Below are positions 36,001 to 41,639 of a stretch of 64,000 nucleotides of DNA, piece by piece. Each line of letters starts with the position of its first letter. Within the stretch, counting starts at the first letter, position 1. A program made the translations under genes and the position numbers. The notes below the pieces were generated by a model. That model was not told the DNA's origin, did not search any database, and saw only the letters and a list, made by a program, of their open reading frames with translations. The stretch comes from Diphasiastrum complanatum (Eukaryota > Streptophyta > Lycopodiopsida > Lycopodiales > Lycopodiaceae). The stretch covers positions 12,621,314-12,685,313 of the forward strand of contig CM055094.1 in NCBI GenBank assembly GCA_029204225.1, in the 5' to 3' direction.

Positions 36001-36793
36001 GGACAATTTTGGCTCATGTAGTACCTTCACCTGTGCCACCAGCCTGAAGGCCACACCACTCATTCCATTCGCTTTGATCTCTGTGTCGTTCCCTACTCTC
36101 ACCATCAGTTCCCTTTGTAGTGTCTTGAAGGTGTTGGGACACGCACGTGCTAGGAGTTGTGGCATGTGGCATGTAGCTGCAGAATCCAGAGTCCACGGCC
36201 CCTTTCCAACTCCCAAAGGAGGTTCATCCTCATCTTCCACTCATCCTCATCTTTCCTGCTCACCTTCTTTTGCTTCGCCTCCAGTCTCTTCCACAAGTGT
36301 CATAAATGCAACTAGAGGCTCTGCTTGCTTTGCTTCCACAATGTTTGCTTGGGTGTGACTCTTCCTTTGCTCATCCTCTAATTTCTTGTGGCATTCCCTA
36401 AGAAAATGCCCTAACCTTGTTGCAACAGTAGGATACTAGACTCTTCCTGCGCTCTCCCTGTCACCATGGGTTCCAGCCATTTTCCCAAAAATTGCTCTAA
36501 TTGCGTCTTCTGATGACTCAATGAAAGCCTTTGAGAGTGATTGCAAGCTTCGCAAGTCAACTTTAAGGTATCAAATCAGGCTTATGGCTCTAAATGGTAA
36601 TTCAATAGGTTGCGAGTCCTGCAGCCCCATTTAAAGTTCTCTTTGTATGTGCTTGCAGATTCATTTTCACTGTGAACTCTGGATGATGTTGGATTCTTTA
36701 TTACTAATTATTGCTTCTTCTAGCTCTCATAAAATATTTCATTTGCAGATTCCTGGTCTTCGACGGCCCATCCATCTCAGACCTGCAAATTGA
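3154..36793 (+). CDS. PPME1: Protein phosphatase methylesterase 1 (PME-1), 12 exons, N-terminal exon missing
   Basis: An alpha/beta-hydrolase that removes the methyl ester from the C-terminal Leu of the PP2A catalytic subunit, opposing LCMT1. The exons are 3154-3238, 8797-8867, 11005-11119, 22315-22394, 28064-28148, 28312-28392, 31015-31109, 31570-31620, 32874-32954, 33718-33790, 33871-33948 and 36749-36793. Every junction keeps frame, giving 312 residues to a TGA stop. Visible PME-1 features in order: SPLPWEDYF near the N-terminus, oxyanion loop [17 protein letters not shown], nucleophile elbow GHSMGG with the Ser codon split AG/T, catalytic Asp in VVVDVVEG, the family block [24 protein letters not shown], and catalytic His in SGHAIQED. 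Plant PME-1 is about 350 residues from memory, so some 40 N-terminal residues (exon 1 with the start codon) lie outside. There is no frame disruption, so the gene looks functional. Family membership is certain; the symbol follows human and plant use. Confidence 0.93.
3472..5527 (-). pseudogene. Gypsy pol: reverse transcriptase, RNase H, start of integrase
   Basis: Two frames (5527-4928 and 4977-3472) cover the RT. They contain [31 protein letters not shown], the catalytic block FLDDILVYS, the RNase H segments [17 protein letters not shown] and TDHQPLKYF, and the integrase HHCC finger around [15 protein letters not shown] frameshift lies near 4930-4977, where the normal CVDYRxLN block reads CVAYKGLN. 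The integrase catalytic core is missing, so the copy ends abruptly at about 3472. Confidence 0.9.
5588..6765 (-). pseudogene. Gypsy gag and protease, frameshifted
   Basis: Nucleocapsid and capsid precursor of the gypsy element, read in at least three frames: an N-terminal piece from 6765, a capsid piece starting with [14 protein letters not shown] (retrotrans_gag-like), and 6238-5588. The last contains a single CCHC knuckle, [14 protein letters not shown], flanked by a basic stretch, and then the aspartic protease motif [12 protein letters not shown]. Frames change near 6550-6460 and near 6240, and the protease and RT frames do not join at 5588-5527. No full-length product is possible. Confidence 0.85.
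7291..7302 (-). other. Primer-binding site of the gypsy element
   Basis: GCTCTGATACCA is the reverse complement of TGGTATCAGAGC. It lies about 525 bp upstream of the gag start on the minus strand, with LTR-like sequence beyond it. Confidence 0.7.
7490..8640 (-). pseudogene. Ty1/copia pol fragment (integrase C-terminus to reverse transcriptase)
   Basis: Minus-strand conceptual translation from 8640 gives [16 protein letters not shown], then a block like [10 protein letters not shown], a [13 protein letters not shown] block and [11 protein letters not shown], the usual end of copia integrase. After a linker come the RT start (KAIGCKMDL), [20 protein letters not shown] and [19 protein letters not shown]. 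The fragment ends in a DVKSAFLN-like block near 7495. Several stops interrupt it. It abuts the gypsy LTR at about 7490, and its right end lies about 160 bp from PME-1 exon b. Confidence 0.85.
8797..8867 (+). CDS. PPME1: PME-1 exon b (oxyanion loop)
   Basis: The acceptor is TTTTGCAG and the donor is TCTGG/GTAACG. The exon encodes [20 protein letters not shown] followed by GYSG, the HGGG oxyanion motif. The last Gly codon is split (GG/G). Confidence 0.93.
8868..9599. other. PME-1 intron sequence, no gene recognised
   Basis: AT-rich sequence with frequent stops in all frames and no transposon domain recognised. Confidence 0.4.
9600..9880 (+). pseudogene. Gypsy reverse transcriptase relic
   Basis: The plus-strand translation contains [22 protein letters not shown], matching the gypsy RT block KDGxxRxCVDYRxLNKxTxKNR. 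Next, in a shifted frame, comes [14 protein letters not shown] (the LxGAxxFxKIDLRxGYHQI block), then TPYGYT in place of the MPFGLTNAP block. It is short, frameshifted and isolated inside a PME-1 intron. Confidence 0.7.
9881..11004. other. PME-1 intron sequence, no gene recognised
   Basis: AT-rich sequence without a recognisable domain or repeat. It ends in the polypyrimidine tract and acceptor of exon c. Confidence 0.4.
11005..11119 (+). CDS. PPME1: PME-1 exon c, followed by a GC donor
   Basis: The acceptor is TTATTGCAG. The exon encodes 38 residues including [10 protein letters not shown] and DDTDLSAE. The donor is GAG/GCAAGT, a textbook GC-type 5' splice site; no GT gives the right phase here. 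The frame stays open beyond the donor to about 11377, but that stretch has no PME-1 similarity. Confidence 0.9.
11120..12874. other. Left part of the long GC-AG intron of PME-1
   Basis: Only short open frames are present. Minus-strand frames at 12863-12059 show no known domain. The stretch is interrupted by the hAT element that starts at 12875. Confidence 0.4.
15181..15570 (-). repeat. 3' LTR of the nested copia element
   Basis: 390 bp. On the minus strand it begins TGTTGAAATAAATG and ends GGAATTTATCA (the other copy ends GGAATTTGTCA). Confidence 0.93.
15565..17352 (-). pseudogene. Copia reverse transcriptase and RNase H (long intact frame)
   Basis: A 595-residue open frame. RT blocks are [65 protein letters not shown] and the catalytic [10 protein letters not shown]. 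These are followed by [29 protein letters not shown], the RNase H block [26 protein letters not shown] and the [13 protein letters not shown] end. It is separated from the integrase frame by a single frameshift near 17340-17352. Apart from this it could be coding, so the element may have been active recently. Confidence 0.92.
17295..19636 (-). pseudogene. Copia gag, protease and integrase
   Basis: Gag starts near 19588 with [20 protein letters not shown] and [12 protein letters not shown], typical of copia gag. It shifts frame near 19380 to [11 protein letters not shown] and meets a stop near 18991. The following frame (18890-17295) has the knuckle [14 protein letters not shown] at residues 25-38, protease [12 protein letters not shown], integrase zinc-finger residues around WHERYGHLG and CEACTMGK, and DDE blocks [24 protein letters not shown] and PQQNGVAER. 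It then runs to the [20 protein letters not shown] end. It is nearly intact, with one frameshift and one stop in gag. Confidence 0.9.
20000..20011 (-). other. Primer-binding site of the nested copia element
   Basis: GCTCTGATACCA directly adjoins the 5' LTR, the reverse complement of TGGTATCAGAGC. Confidence 0.9.
20012..20401 (-). repeat. 5' LTR of the nested copia element
   Basis: 390 bp, nearly identical to 15181-15570. It is directly followed on the minus strand by TGGTATCAGAGC (20011-20000). Its outer end reads TATTGAAATAAA, a change from TGTTGAAATAAA. Confidence 0.93.
21130..22314. other. PME-1 intron sequence, no gene recognised
   Basis: AT-rich sequence between the right end of the hAT element and exon d. 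Only short open frames are present. Confidence 0.45.
22315..22394 (+). CDS. PPME1: PME-1 exon d (ends at the nucleophile elbow)
   Basis: The acceptor is TTGCATGTAG and the donor is CATAG/GTCTTC. The exon encodes [20 protein letters not shown] then IVLVGH and the first two bases of the catalytic Ser codon. It is only 80 bp, isolated by 11.2 kb on the left and 5.7 kb on the right, and easily missed. Its phase (0 in, 2 out) fits both neighbours exactly. Confidence 0.92.
22752..22882. mobile_element. Candidate small MITE (131 bp)
   Basis: The ends AGATGTCTGTTCTGAAAC (left) and, reverse-complemented, AGATGCCCATTCCGAACG (right) form an imperfect inverted repeat around short GAACG and CGTTC words. 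There is no coding capacity and no target duplication could be confirmed. Confidence 0.4.
24223..24785. mobile_element. Non-autonomous hAT element, 563 bp, perfect 8-bp TSD
   Basis: The ends share the terminal inverted repeat CATAGTTGCAGCG. The target duplication ATTGCAAC is exact at 24215-24222 and 24786-24793, the 8-bp signature of hAT insertion. Subterminal regions are packed with GAATCGCGATTC-type palindromes. The middle carries G- and C-runs that can fold into hairpins (24478-24570). It has no coding capacity. It sits inside the hAT transposase gene on the minus strand. Confidence 0.93.
24478..24570. repeat. Alternating G-run and C-run block inside the hAT MITE
   Basis: Runs of five to seven G or C alternate (GGGGGGCG, GCCCCCC, ACCCCCC, AGGGGGCTACCGCCCCCCG), giving nested hairpins and potential G-quadruplex or i-motif segments. 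Confidence 0.7.
25610..25860. mobile_element. Second, decayed copy of the same hAT MITE family
   Basis: It begins CATAGTTGCACTACGATTC and shares internal words with 24223-24785: GGCAATATGGG, ATCAGAT, AAAGC and GTGTAGTTTGCC. The right end is not found. A CT-tailed repeat follows at about 25870, which may have interrupted it. Confidence 0.65.
25870..26046 (+). mobile_element. CT-tailed dispersed repeat, family A copy 1
   Basis: It ends CTTATATGCCTTTTGGCATG, then GAAAAGACATTAATAAAGC and a (CTTT)n(CT)n tail. The same module occurs at 30442-30580 (minus) and 41455-41582. An AATAAAG box before a simple pyrimidine tail resembles the 3' end of a non-LTR retroelement (LINE or SINE), but no 5' part or promoter box was identified. 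The palindrome TGCCTTTTGGCA can form a short hairpin. Confidence 0.65.
26068..26091 (+). repeat. (GGGCTC)n G-quadruplex-type tract
   Basis: A run of six G is followed by three further GGG blocks separated by CTC. This fits the four-run G-quadruplex pattern with 3-nt loops on the plus strand. Confidence 0.75.
26220..26560 (+). pseudogene. Copia gag/protease relic
   Basis: The plus-strand translation shows [18 protein letters not shown], an imperfect CCHC knuckle. A linker follows, then IDSGAC with HMS a few codons later (protease D-S-G-A). A TCATCT-rich simple repeat lies at 26262-26310 just upstream. There are stops within it and no integrase or RT follows. Confidence 0.65.
26561..28063. other. 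PME-1 intron sequence, no gene recognised
   Basis: AT-rich sequence with no recognised domain. It ends at the acceptor of exon e. Confidence 0.45.
28064..28148 (+). CDS. PPME1: PME-1 exon e (catalytic Ser and Asp region)
   Basis: The acceptor is GGTGGGCAG/T, which completes the Ser codon of GHSMGG. The exon encodes [20 protein letters not shown] and then LVVVDVVE, which carries the catalytic Asp. The donor is GAG/GTGATC. Confidence 0.93.
28312..28392 (+). CDS. PPME1: PME-1 exon f
   Basis: The acceptor is CTTATGTAG and the donor is GCG/GTACGA. It encodes 27 residues, [20 protein letters not shown] followed by FPTIEKA. The preceding intron is only 163 bp. Confidence 0.92.
28393..29633. other. 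PME-1 intron sequence left of the LINE fragment
   Basis: No gene, repeat or domain was recognised. Frames are short and broken. Confidence 0.4.
29634..30436 (-). pseudogene. LINE reverse transcriptase C-terminal fragment
   Basis: From 30436 on the minus strand: [20 protein letters not shown], the typical end of the non-LTR RT palm (GLxVNxxKTKxMVF), then [11 protein letters not shown]. After a frameshift near 30280 comes a long C-terminal region with [20 protein letters not shown] and [10 protein letters not shown]. The RT active-site part is absent because the sequence switches abruptly to the GA array at 30442. The C-terminal region is unlike plant L1 proteins I know, so its clade is uncertain. 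The fragment lies within a PME-1 intron. Confidence 0.75.
30442..30489 (-). repeat. (CT)n array, about 24 units
   Basis: The array reads as GA on the plus strand. It is the tail of family A copy 2. Confidence 0.95.
30442..30580 (-). mobile_element. CT-tailed dispersed repeat, family A copy 2
   Basis: On the minus strand it reads CTTATATGCCTTTTGGCATG, GAAAAGACATT, an AAAAAAGC box and then a CT array (30489-30442). About 60 bp upstream, words match copy 1 (ACCACACACTTGA, ATGTACTTT). Its tail directly joins the LINE fragment. Confidence 0.75.
31015..31109 (+). CDS. PPME1: PME-1 exon g
   Basis: The acceptor is GTTGCAG. It encodes [20 protein letters not shown], then [11 protein letters not shown] and the first two bases of a Cys codon. 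The donor AAATG/GTACTA was chosen because it joins in frame to YVWRTHL of the next exon. Confidence 0.85.
31570..31620 (+). CDS. PPME1: PME-1 exon h (51 bp)
   Basis: The acceptor is TTGTACAG and the donor is GGATG/GTATGA. It encodes [16 protein letters not shown] with split Cys and Trp codons at its two ends, matching the family's YxWR...YWxGW block. Confidence 0.88.
32874..32954 (+). CDS. PPME1: PME-1 exon i, donor abutting a CT microsatellite
   Basis: The acceptor is GTGTCAAG. It encodes [20 protein letters not shown] followed by GTDRLD. The donor is GACAG/GTCTCTCT: the intron's GT is immediately the start of a CT array of about 67 bp. Confidence 0.92.
32955..33022 (+). repeat. (CT)n array beginning at a PME-1 splice donor
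   Basis: It runs uninterrupted from the T of the intron's GT for about 67 bp. No family A or B sequence adjoins it. Confidence 0.95.
33718..33790 (+). CDS. PPME1: PME-1 exon j (catalytic His)
   Basis: The acceptor is TTTCACAG and the donor is CAG/GTGAGC. It encodes [20 protein letters not shown] followed by HAIQ. This His corresponds to the charge-relay His of PME-1. Confidence 0.93.
33871..33948 (+). CDS. PPME1: PME-1 exon k
   Basis: The acceptor is TTTTTGCAG and the donor is GAG/GTACAC. It encodes [20 protein letters not shown] followed by GSYGIE. The preceding intron is 80 bp, the shortest in the gene. Confidence 0.92.
34101..34425. repeat. Tandem duplication, period about 175 bp
   Basis: Two copies of a unit with GGAGGGGTGAACCAT, TTAAGTTGCAATGGAG and CCAGCACAACATT. 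The first starts near 34108 and the second near 34283. They are clearly diverged by point changes and a small indel. Confidence 0.85.
34520..34937 (-). mobile_element. Gypsy-type LTR with polypurine tract
   Basis: On the minus strand an AAGGGGGGAAGAA purine tract (34952-34938) is followed by TGTTACGTCC, an LTR start. Inside, AACCACCCAACCA and CACTTCACCCCCATGCC match the LTR at 7303-7490. The last internal codons before the PPT read like the ELVLRTELD end common in gypsy integrases (AGGACAGAACTTGAT). The LTR lies in the last PME-1 intron. Confidence 0.7.
34953..35475 (-). repeat. Diverged tandem pair next to the gypsy LTR
   Basis: Two roughly 240-bp stretches (about 35010-35235 and 35268-35475) share words such as CAGAGATGGAA / TAGAGATGGAA, ATCATTATCCT and CAATTTACATGA. 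This suggests an old tandem duplication within the internal region of the gypsy element. Confidence 0.5.
35890..35914 (+). repeat. Poly-G tract
   Basis: Nine or so G, an A, then nine or so G. It is a likely G-quadruplex or slippage-prone site. Confidence 0.85.
35960..36480 (-). pseudogene. Copia gag end and protease fragment
   Basis: On the minus strand a degenerate knuckle ([17 protein letters not shown]) is followed by [11 protein letters not shown], the copia protease active site with D-S-A in place of D-S-G. It ends with [17 protein letters not shown] stop lies upstream of the knuckle. It sits in the last PME-1 intron. Confidence 0.8.
36749..36793 (+). CDS. PPME1: PME-1 last exon with stop
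   Basis: The acceptor is CATTTGCAG. It encodes [14 protein letters not shown] and then TGA. IPGL after the GIE of the previous exon is typical of plant PME-1 C-termini. No clear polyadenylation signal could be assigned. Confidence 0.9.
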   Translation: MPGLRRPIHLRPAN

Positions 36794-37670
36794 TATGTCC
36801 ATTTCAGCTTGAATCCAGCATATGGTTGGAGTACTTGGCACAATGTTTCAGTAACGTTTTTCACACTCTTCCATTGAAACTGCACTTCTTCTACCCGTAA
36901 GACCGGTTAGCAGTATCTATCCATGTTAGCAGTTGCACATTCTTAAGTATATTACCTTTCAAGTGAATTCATGAAATAGCATGATATGTCAAGGTCATAA
37001 ACAGCAAGGTCTTCAAATTATTGTTATCAATTCACGAGGTTATCACCATGTACAGCTGCCTCCTGATGCCTATCCGATTCACAAAATAATAGTATTATGC
37101 ACCATGCTATCATGTAGAGGGGATTATTCTTGCATGCACACAATGGGAATACCACAGAAACTTTCTAGTGACATAACTGACTGTATAACGTATCCTCCAT
37201 AAAAGGTGAGTACAAATTTTACAAACCGTTGATCACATGATTTTCTACTGATGGTGTGACAGATTCTACAGTGAGACACATATCTGCTCGTTTTTTCACT
37301 ATTGAAGTCACCTCCTCAGATATTTCTATGATACATTGGCTAAGTTGGAAGCCTCAATTCAACCAAACAGAAATATTGCTGAGGTACAATGTTTGTTAAC
37401 CATAGATAAATGTTGCAGAACAGTCCAAGTCTGAAAAAGCTTGTTTTTTGTGAATTATAAAGTCCTATATATTATGCTCTTCAGCTTTCTTCAAGGGGCT
37501 AGATATTTTTATGATGTCCCGTATGAGATGAATGTTTTCAGCCTCCTAAGTGCTATTGATAAGAAATCACTACAACTAAGGGCTTCTGTCATTCTCACAA
37601 AAGCTTAGAAGATGCTAATCTGAACAAATATAATGGTTCATTAGGAAATAACAATCTACAATCGCTATAC
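36794..37670. other. Region downstream of the PME-1 stop
   Basis: It should contain the PME-1 3' UTR. I see no strong AATAAA signal that fixes its end, and no further gene. Confidence 0.4.
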
Positions 37671-38142
37671 ATTCTAAGCTATGTTCCCATACACAAGGTT
37701 GATTCTAAATGTATGCAAATCACTATGGGCATAATGATGTTTCTTTTTGTAATGGGAAAACAGTGACTTGATGTGGGCCATACTATGAACATATAGTTGA
37801 TTGACAAGCATGTATCTAATGTGCAGTCTTGGTTAACGTGTATAGCTAGGATGAAAGTAGTGTGCAACAGATCCAATCTGAAGCATTTTTCAACAATTGT
37901 TGTACATCTTAAGCTATGTTCCCATACACAAGGTTGATTCTAAATGTATGCAAATCACTATGGGCATAATGATGTTTCTTTTTGTAATGGGAAAACAGTG
38001 ACTTGATGTGGGCCATACTATGAACATATGTAATTAATTGACAAGCATGTATCTAATGTGCTGTCTTGGTTAACGTGTATAGCCAGGATGAAAGTAGCGT
38101 GCAACAGATCCAATCTGAAGCATTGTTCAACAATTAATACTT
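37671..38142. repeat. Tandem duplication, period 235 bp
   Basis: AAGCTATGTTCCCATACACA occurs at 37676 and 37911. The two units differ at only a few positions and so were duplicated recently. No coding content. Confidence 0.95.
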
Positions 38143-39980
38143 GTATAAGTGCGTACGTTATACTGTAATGCTCTCTCAAATAGCATTGCATTATTGTTTT
38201 GTCGAGTCTGATTGATTTTGTCGACTTCCAAATAATTAATGAGTCTTGGTAGGAGTGAGGCCAATCGCAGTATGAGTAGGGGTTAGGGCCCTCATTTGGA
38301 AGTTTAAGATGCAGAATGTCCTGGTTGATAAGGACCTGTGGGATATAGAGAGACTAGTGACAGTACAAGATCCATAGCAGATCTTGTGAAAATTGGCAAA
38401 TATTACCTTGATGAACATACAGCTTATTGTACATTTTGTAATCCACGTGTGCGAGCATGTTCACACATGTGAGCCTAAGGTAGTTAGGTCCTAATTATAG
38501 GAGTTAGATAGGAAATTGGTCAAGTTTCCTAAAATTTAGGAGCTACCTCCAAAAATCAAGGAAGTTGGTGTTAATCTAACTACCATAGATGGTATACCTA
38601 ATGGTTAGGTCAAATTGACTTGAGTAGGTCAACCTAATGACTTTTTGGTACCTAAACACATGCTGTACCTGCTCAGCCAGCCAAGGATAGGATCCTCTTT
38701 GTACTTGCAAATCATTCATTCCAATTGAGAGAGGTCATGATTTTGGAGCTATTGACAATCTTGAGTTTTTACACCATTTGTGTTGAGATTTTTTGATGTC
38801 AATGCAATGTAAACTTAGTAAAGTTGATTCTCTGATATTAGGCCGTACTTCAGACGATTTTCACACGTGTAAATAGTACATGAAGTGTTTTGATCAATAA
38901 TTGATTGTTCTTGCTTGTTTAGATCAAAATTGCCAATCTGGATCAAGATTTGAGTGCTAGTTTTGCAATGGATTGATTAGCCAAGTATCCAATCACTCTT
39001 GAGGATCTTTTGTAGATCCATTTAGGGTCCAAACACTGAATTTCAACAGATCTGCTACAGAAAGATCGGAGGGATCTGTGTGTCTGTCACTGCCATTTTT
39101 GGCAAGCGTTTCCAACTTTTTTGTAGTCTCTAAGCCAGCAACTGTTATCAAGGGAATTTTCTTGTGATACTTTTGACAATTTCTAAAATTTAAGCATGCA
39201 TATGTACAAGTGCAATATCTTGCACAGATCAATTGAGGTTCAATTAGGTTACTACAAGTTCATGTTTCATTGGCCATTCACCCAATCCATTTGGTTACAC
39301 AATCATGTTGATCTTGATGTCTTAGATATGGGCTTATGGCATTGTATGATTTAAACAAAAGGCAAGCCTTGCACATTTAAGATTAGGATGATAACAGACC
39401 TAGTAGATATCTTTAGATTGCCTTCTTACAAAATGGAGTCAACATCCACTAGTAGCTGTGTTGGATAACAATTAGTTCTGTGCCCACAATGTAGGCTCAG
39501 ATCTCGACCGCTTTGTGGATGCACACTCGGGGACTATGTGCTCCTAGGCCATGCATATCTATGGATGTACTCTCTCAATATTGTACATAGTGATGCTAGT
39601 GCTGTGTTAGGTGATCATAAAAAAAACAGTCAACAAAGTCGATGTCCAAAACTTTTGGAATTCTAGAATTTTCACACCATACTTTATAAATGAAGTCCCA
39701 TAAGTGGAATGTTGGTGAAGTCTACTTGAGGTTAGGGATTTAATTCCATTTATGTACACAAGGAAATAATTCTTTTGAGGAGCTGTTTTGTAGGTCTACT
39801 CCTTAGTTTCAAGCTATTTATAACATTGTTGCAATGTGGCTACTAACTCATCGCACTTCGCTTTTTGTTCTATGCATAGTGCCTCAAATTTGAAGTTTAT
39901 TTCAAGGACCTATTTGATAATTATTTTGTTAATCACTCGTGGAAAAAATGTTGTTTGATGATTGAAAGGAAACGATTTAC
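38143..39980. other. No gene recognised
   Basis: AT-rich intergenic sequence. No retroelement domains or splice-supported exons were recognised. Confidence 0.4.
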
Positions 39981-40885
39981 ATGCTAATCATGATTTTATC
40001 TAAAACATCTATCAATTGTCATGATTATCTCGTTTTCTCAAGTTTTGTGCATTCAAGTACGAGTTTGTTGTGTTATAGACGATTGTAAGTTTTTATGAGA
40101 TGTGTATATACATGTCACTTCGCAAAATCAATTAGTATTACACTTGACATATATACTTGCATCGAAATGATTAAAAATCGGGTTTGTAAATGATGTACAT
40201 TATGCATATTTTTTTGATTTTCTCTTTTGATCCCTTTTGTTTTGTCACTATACAGTCTAGAAGGTGAACCCCTAAATATTTTGATGATGTGGACTCATAC
40301 TCGTATTTCTGGTGATCATTCTTGTGAAACAAATCTGCTCTCTAATGACACTCAAGTATTATCAATCAATTGGTTGGTGCTCACCCTTGGGGATCTTTGC
40401 AATTGCTTGCATTTTTCTCTCTTTAACTGGTTACAATTATGAATATTCAATTCTCAATTACATGTTAATCATGATTTTATCTAAAACATCTATCAACTGT
40501 CATGATTATCTCGTTTTCTCAAGTTTTGTGCATTCGAGTACGAGTTTGTTGTGTTATAGACGATTGTAAGTTTTTATGAGGTGTATATACATGCCACTTC
40601 AAAATCAATTAGTATTACACTTGACATATATACTTGCATCGAAATGATTAAACATCGGGTTTGTAAATGATGTACATTATGCATATTTTCTTGATTTTCT
40701 CTTTTGATCCCTTTTGTATTGTCACTATACAGTCTAGAATGTGAACCCCTAAATATTTTGATGATGTGGACTCATACTCATATTTCTAGTGATCATTCTT
40801 GTGAAACAAATCTGCTTTCTAATGACACTCAAGTATTAACAATTAATTGGTTGGTGCTTACTCTTGGGGATCTTTACAATCTAGT
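39981..40885. repeat. Tandem duplication, period about 480 bp
   Basis: The units begin ATGCTAATCATGATTTTATC (39981) and ATGTTAATCATGATTTTATC (40462). Both run through GATGTGGACTCATACTC to CTTGGGGATCTTT. Spacing changes from 481 to 477 because of small indels. The similar open frames in the two units (beginning MIPFVLSLYSL) have no known domain. Confidence 0.95.
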
Positions 40886-41454
40886 GCCTTGGTTTGTTTC
40901 ATCTCTGTTACATTCAGTGAGTGTTGGTTGCGAGAGCAAAAGGCCCTCAATGTTTGTGTAAGAGGCATCCCTTACTCTCCGGATGCTCTTGGAGAAGCCA
41001 AAAGGTTTTTGGACATAAACTTTCGGCACCATAGCAAAGGATTAGATAGAACTTGGCGTATAAAAAAGGACGCTAATACTCGTCTTATGTTTCACTTCTT
41101 TGGAGTCTAAATGAGATGTCCTATGGCATTGATACAAACTAAAATATACTAAAATCTTTCTAGATGATGATCTTACTTATTTGCAAGTTGTGGAGCACAA
41201 AAAAGCCCTTTAGAAAGTAAAGGGTATAGGTAGACACATGTTTGCCAAAGATGGTAACATTCATTTTGTTGAGACCAATCAAAACATATAGTTAATATTG
41301 AGAATGTAGATTTGATTGAGTCAGAGTGGAGATTAGAGAAACGAAGAGTTGTTCACATGAACATGTAAAAGGTCTTCGTACCATATAATCTTGAATTATT
41401 ATAGTTGTTATTTCTATGTTTTTAGTAATTTGGATGGCTCCTATATATTTGGAT
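40886..41454 (+). other. Unrecognised region with a short open frame
   Basis: The plus frame includes ALNVCVRGIPYSPDALGEAK and RTWRIKKDANTRLMFHFFGV. It looks protein-like but I cannot assign it. It may be a transposon fragment. Confidence 0.3.
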
Positions 41455-41504
41455 CTACTTGTTTGTCTTATATACCTTTTGGCATGGAAAATATATAAAT
41501 AAAG

Positions 41505-41582
<78 letters not shown>
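41455..41582 (+). mobile_element. CT-tailed dispersed repeat, family A copy 3
   Basis: GTCTTATATACCTTTTGGCA, TGGAAAATATATAAATAAAGC and a CT array of about 38 units. It is the third occurrence of the module. Confidence 0.75.
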
Positions 41583-41585
<3 letters not shown>

Positions 41586-41590
41586 CACAC

Positions 41591-41635
<45 letters not shown>
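41506..41635 (+). repeat. Compound (CT)n(CA)n microsatellite
   Basis: CT units to 41582 are followed by CG and CA units to 41635. The apparent ER and CV repeat open frames across it are artefacts. Confidence 0.95.
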
Positions 41636-41637
<2 letters not shown>

Positions 41638-41639
41638 AG

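Noticed and set aside
40227-40961. Paired open frames in the 480-bp duplication as a gene family
   Set aside because: Similarity is explained by the tandem duplication of non-coding DNA. Frames are short, diverge at their ends and match no known protein.
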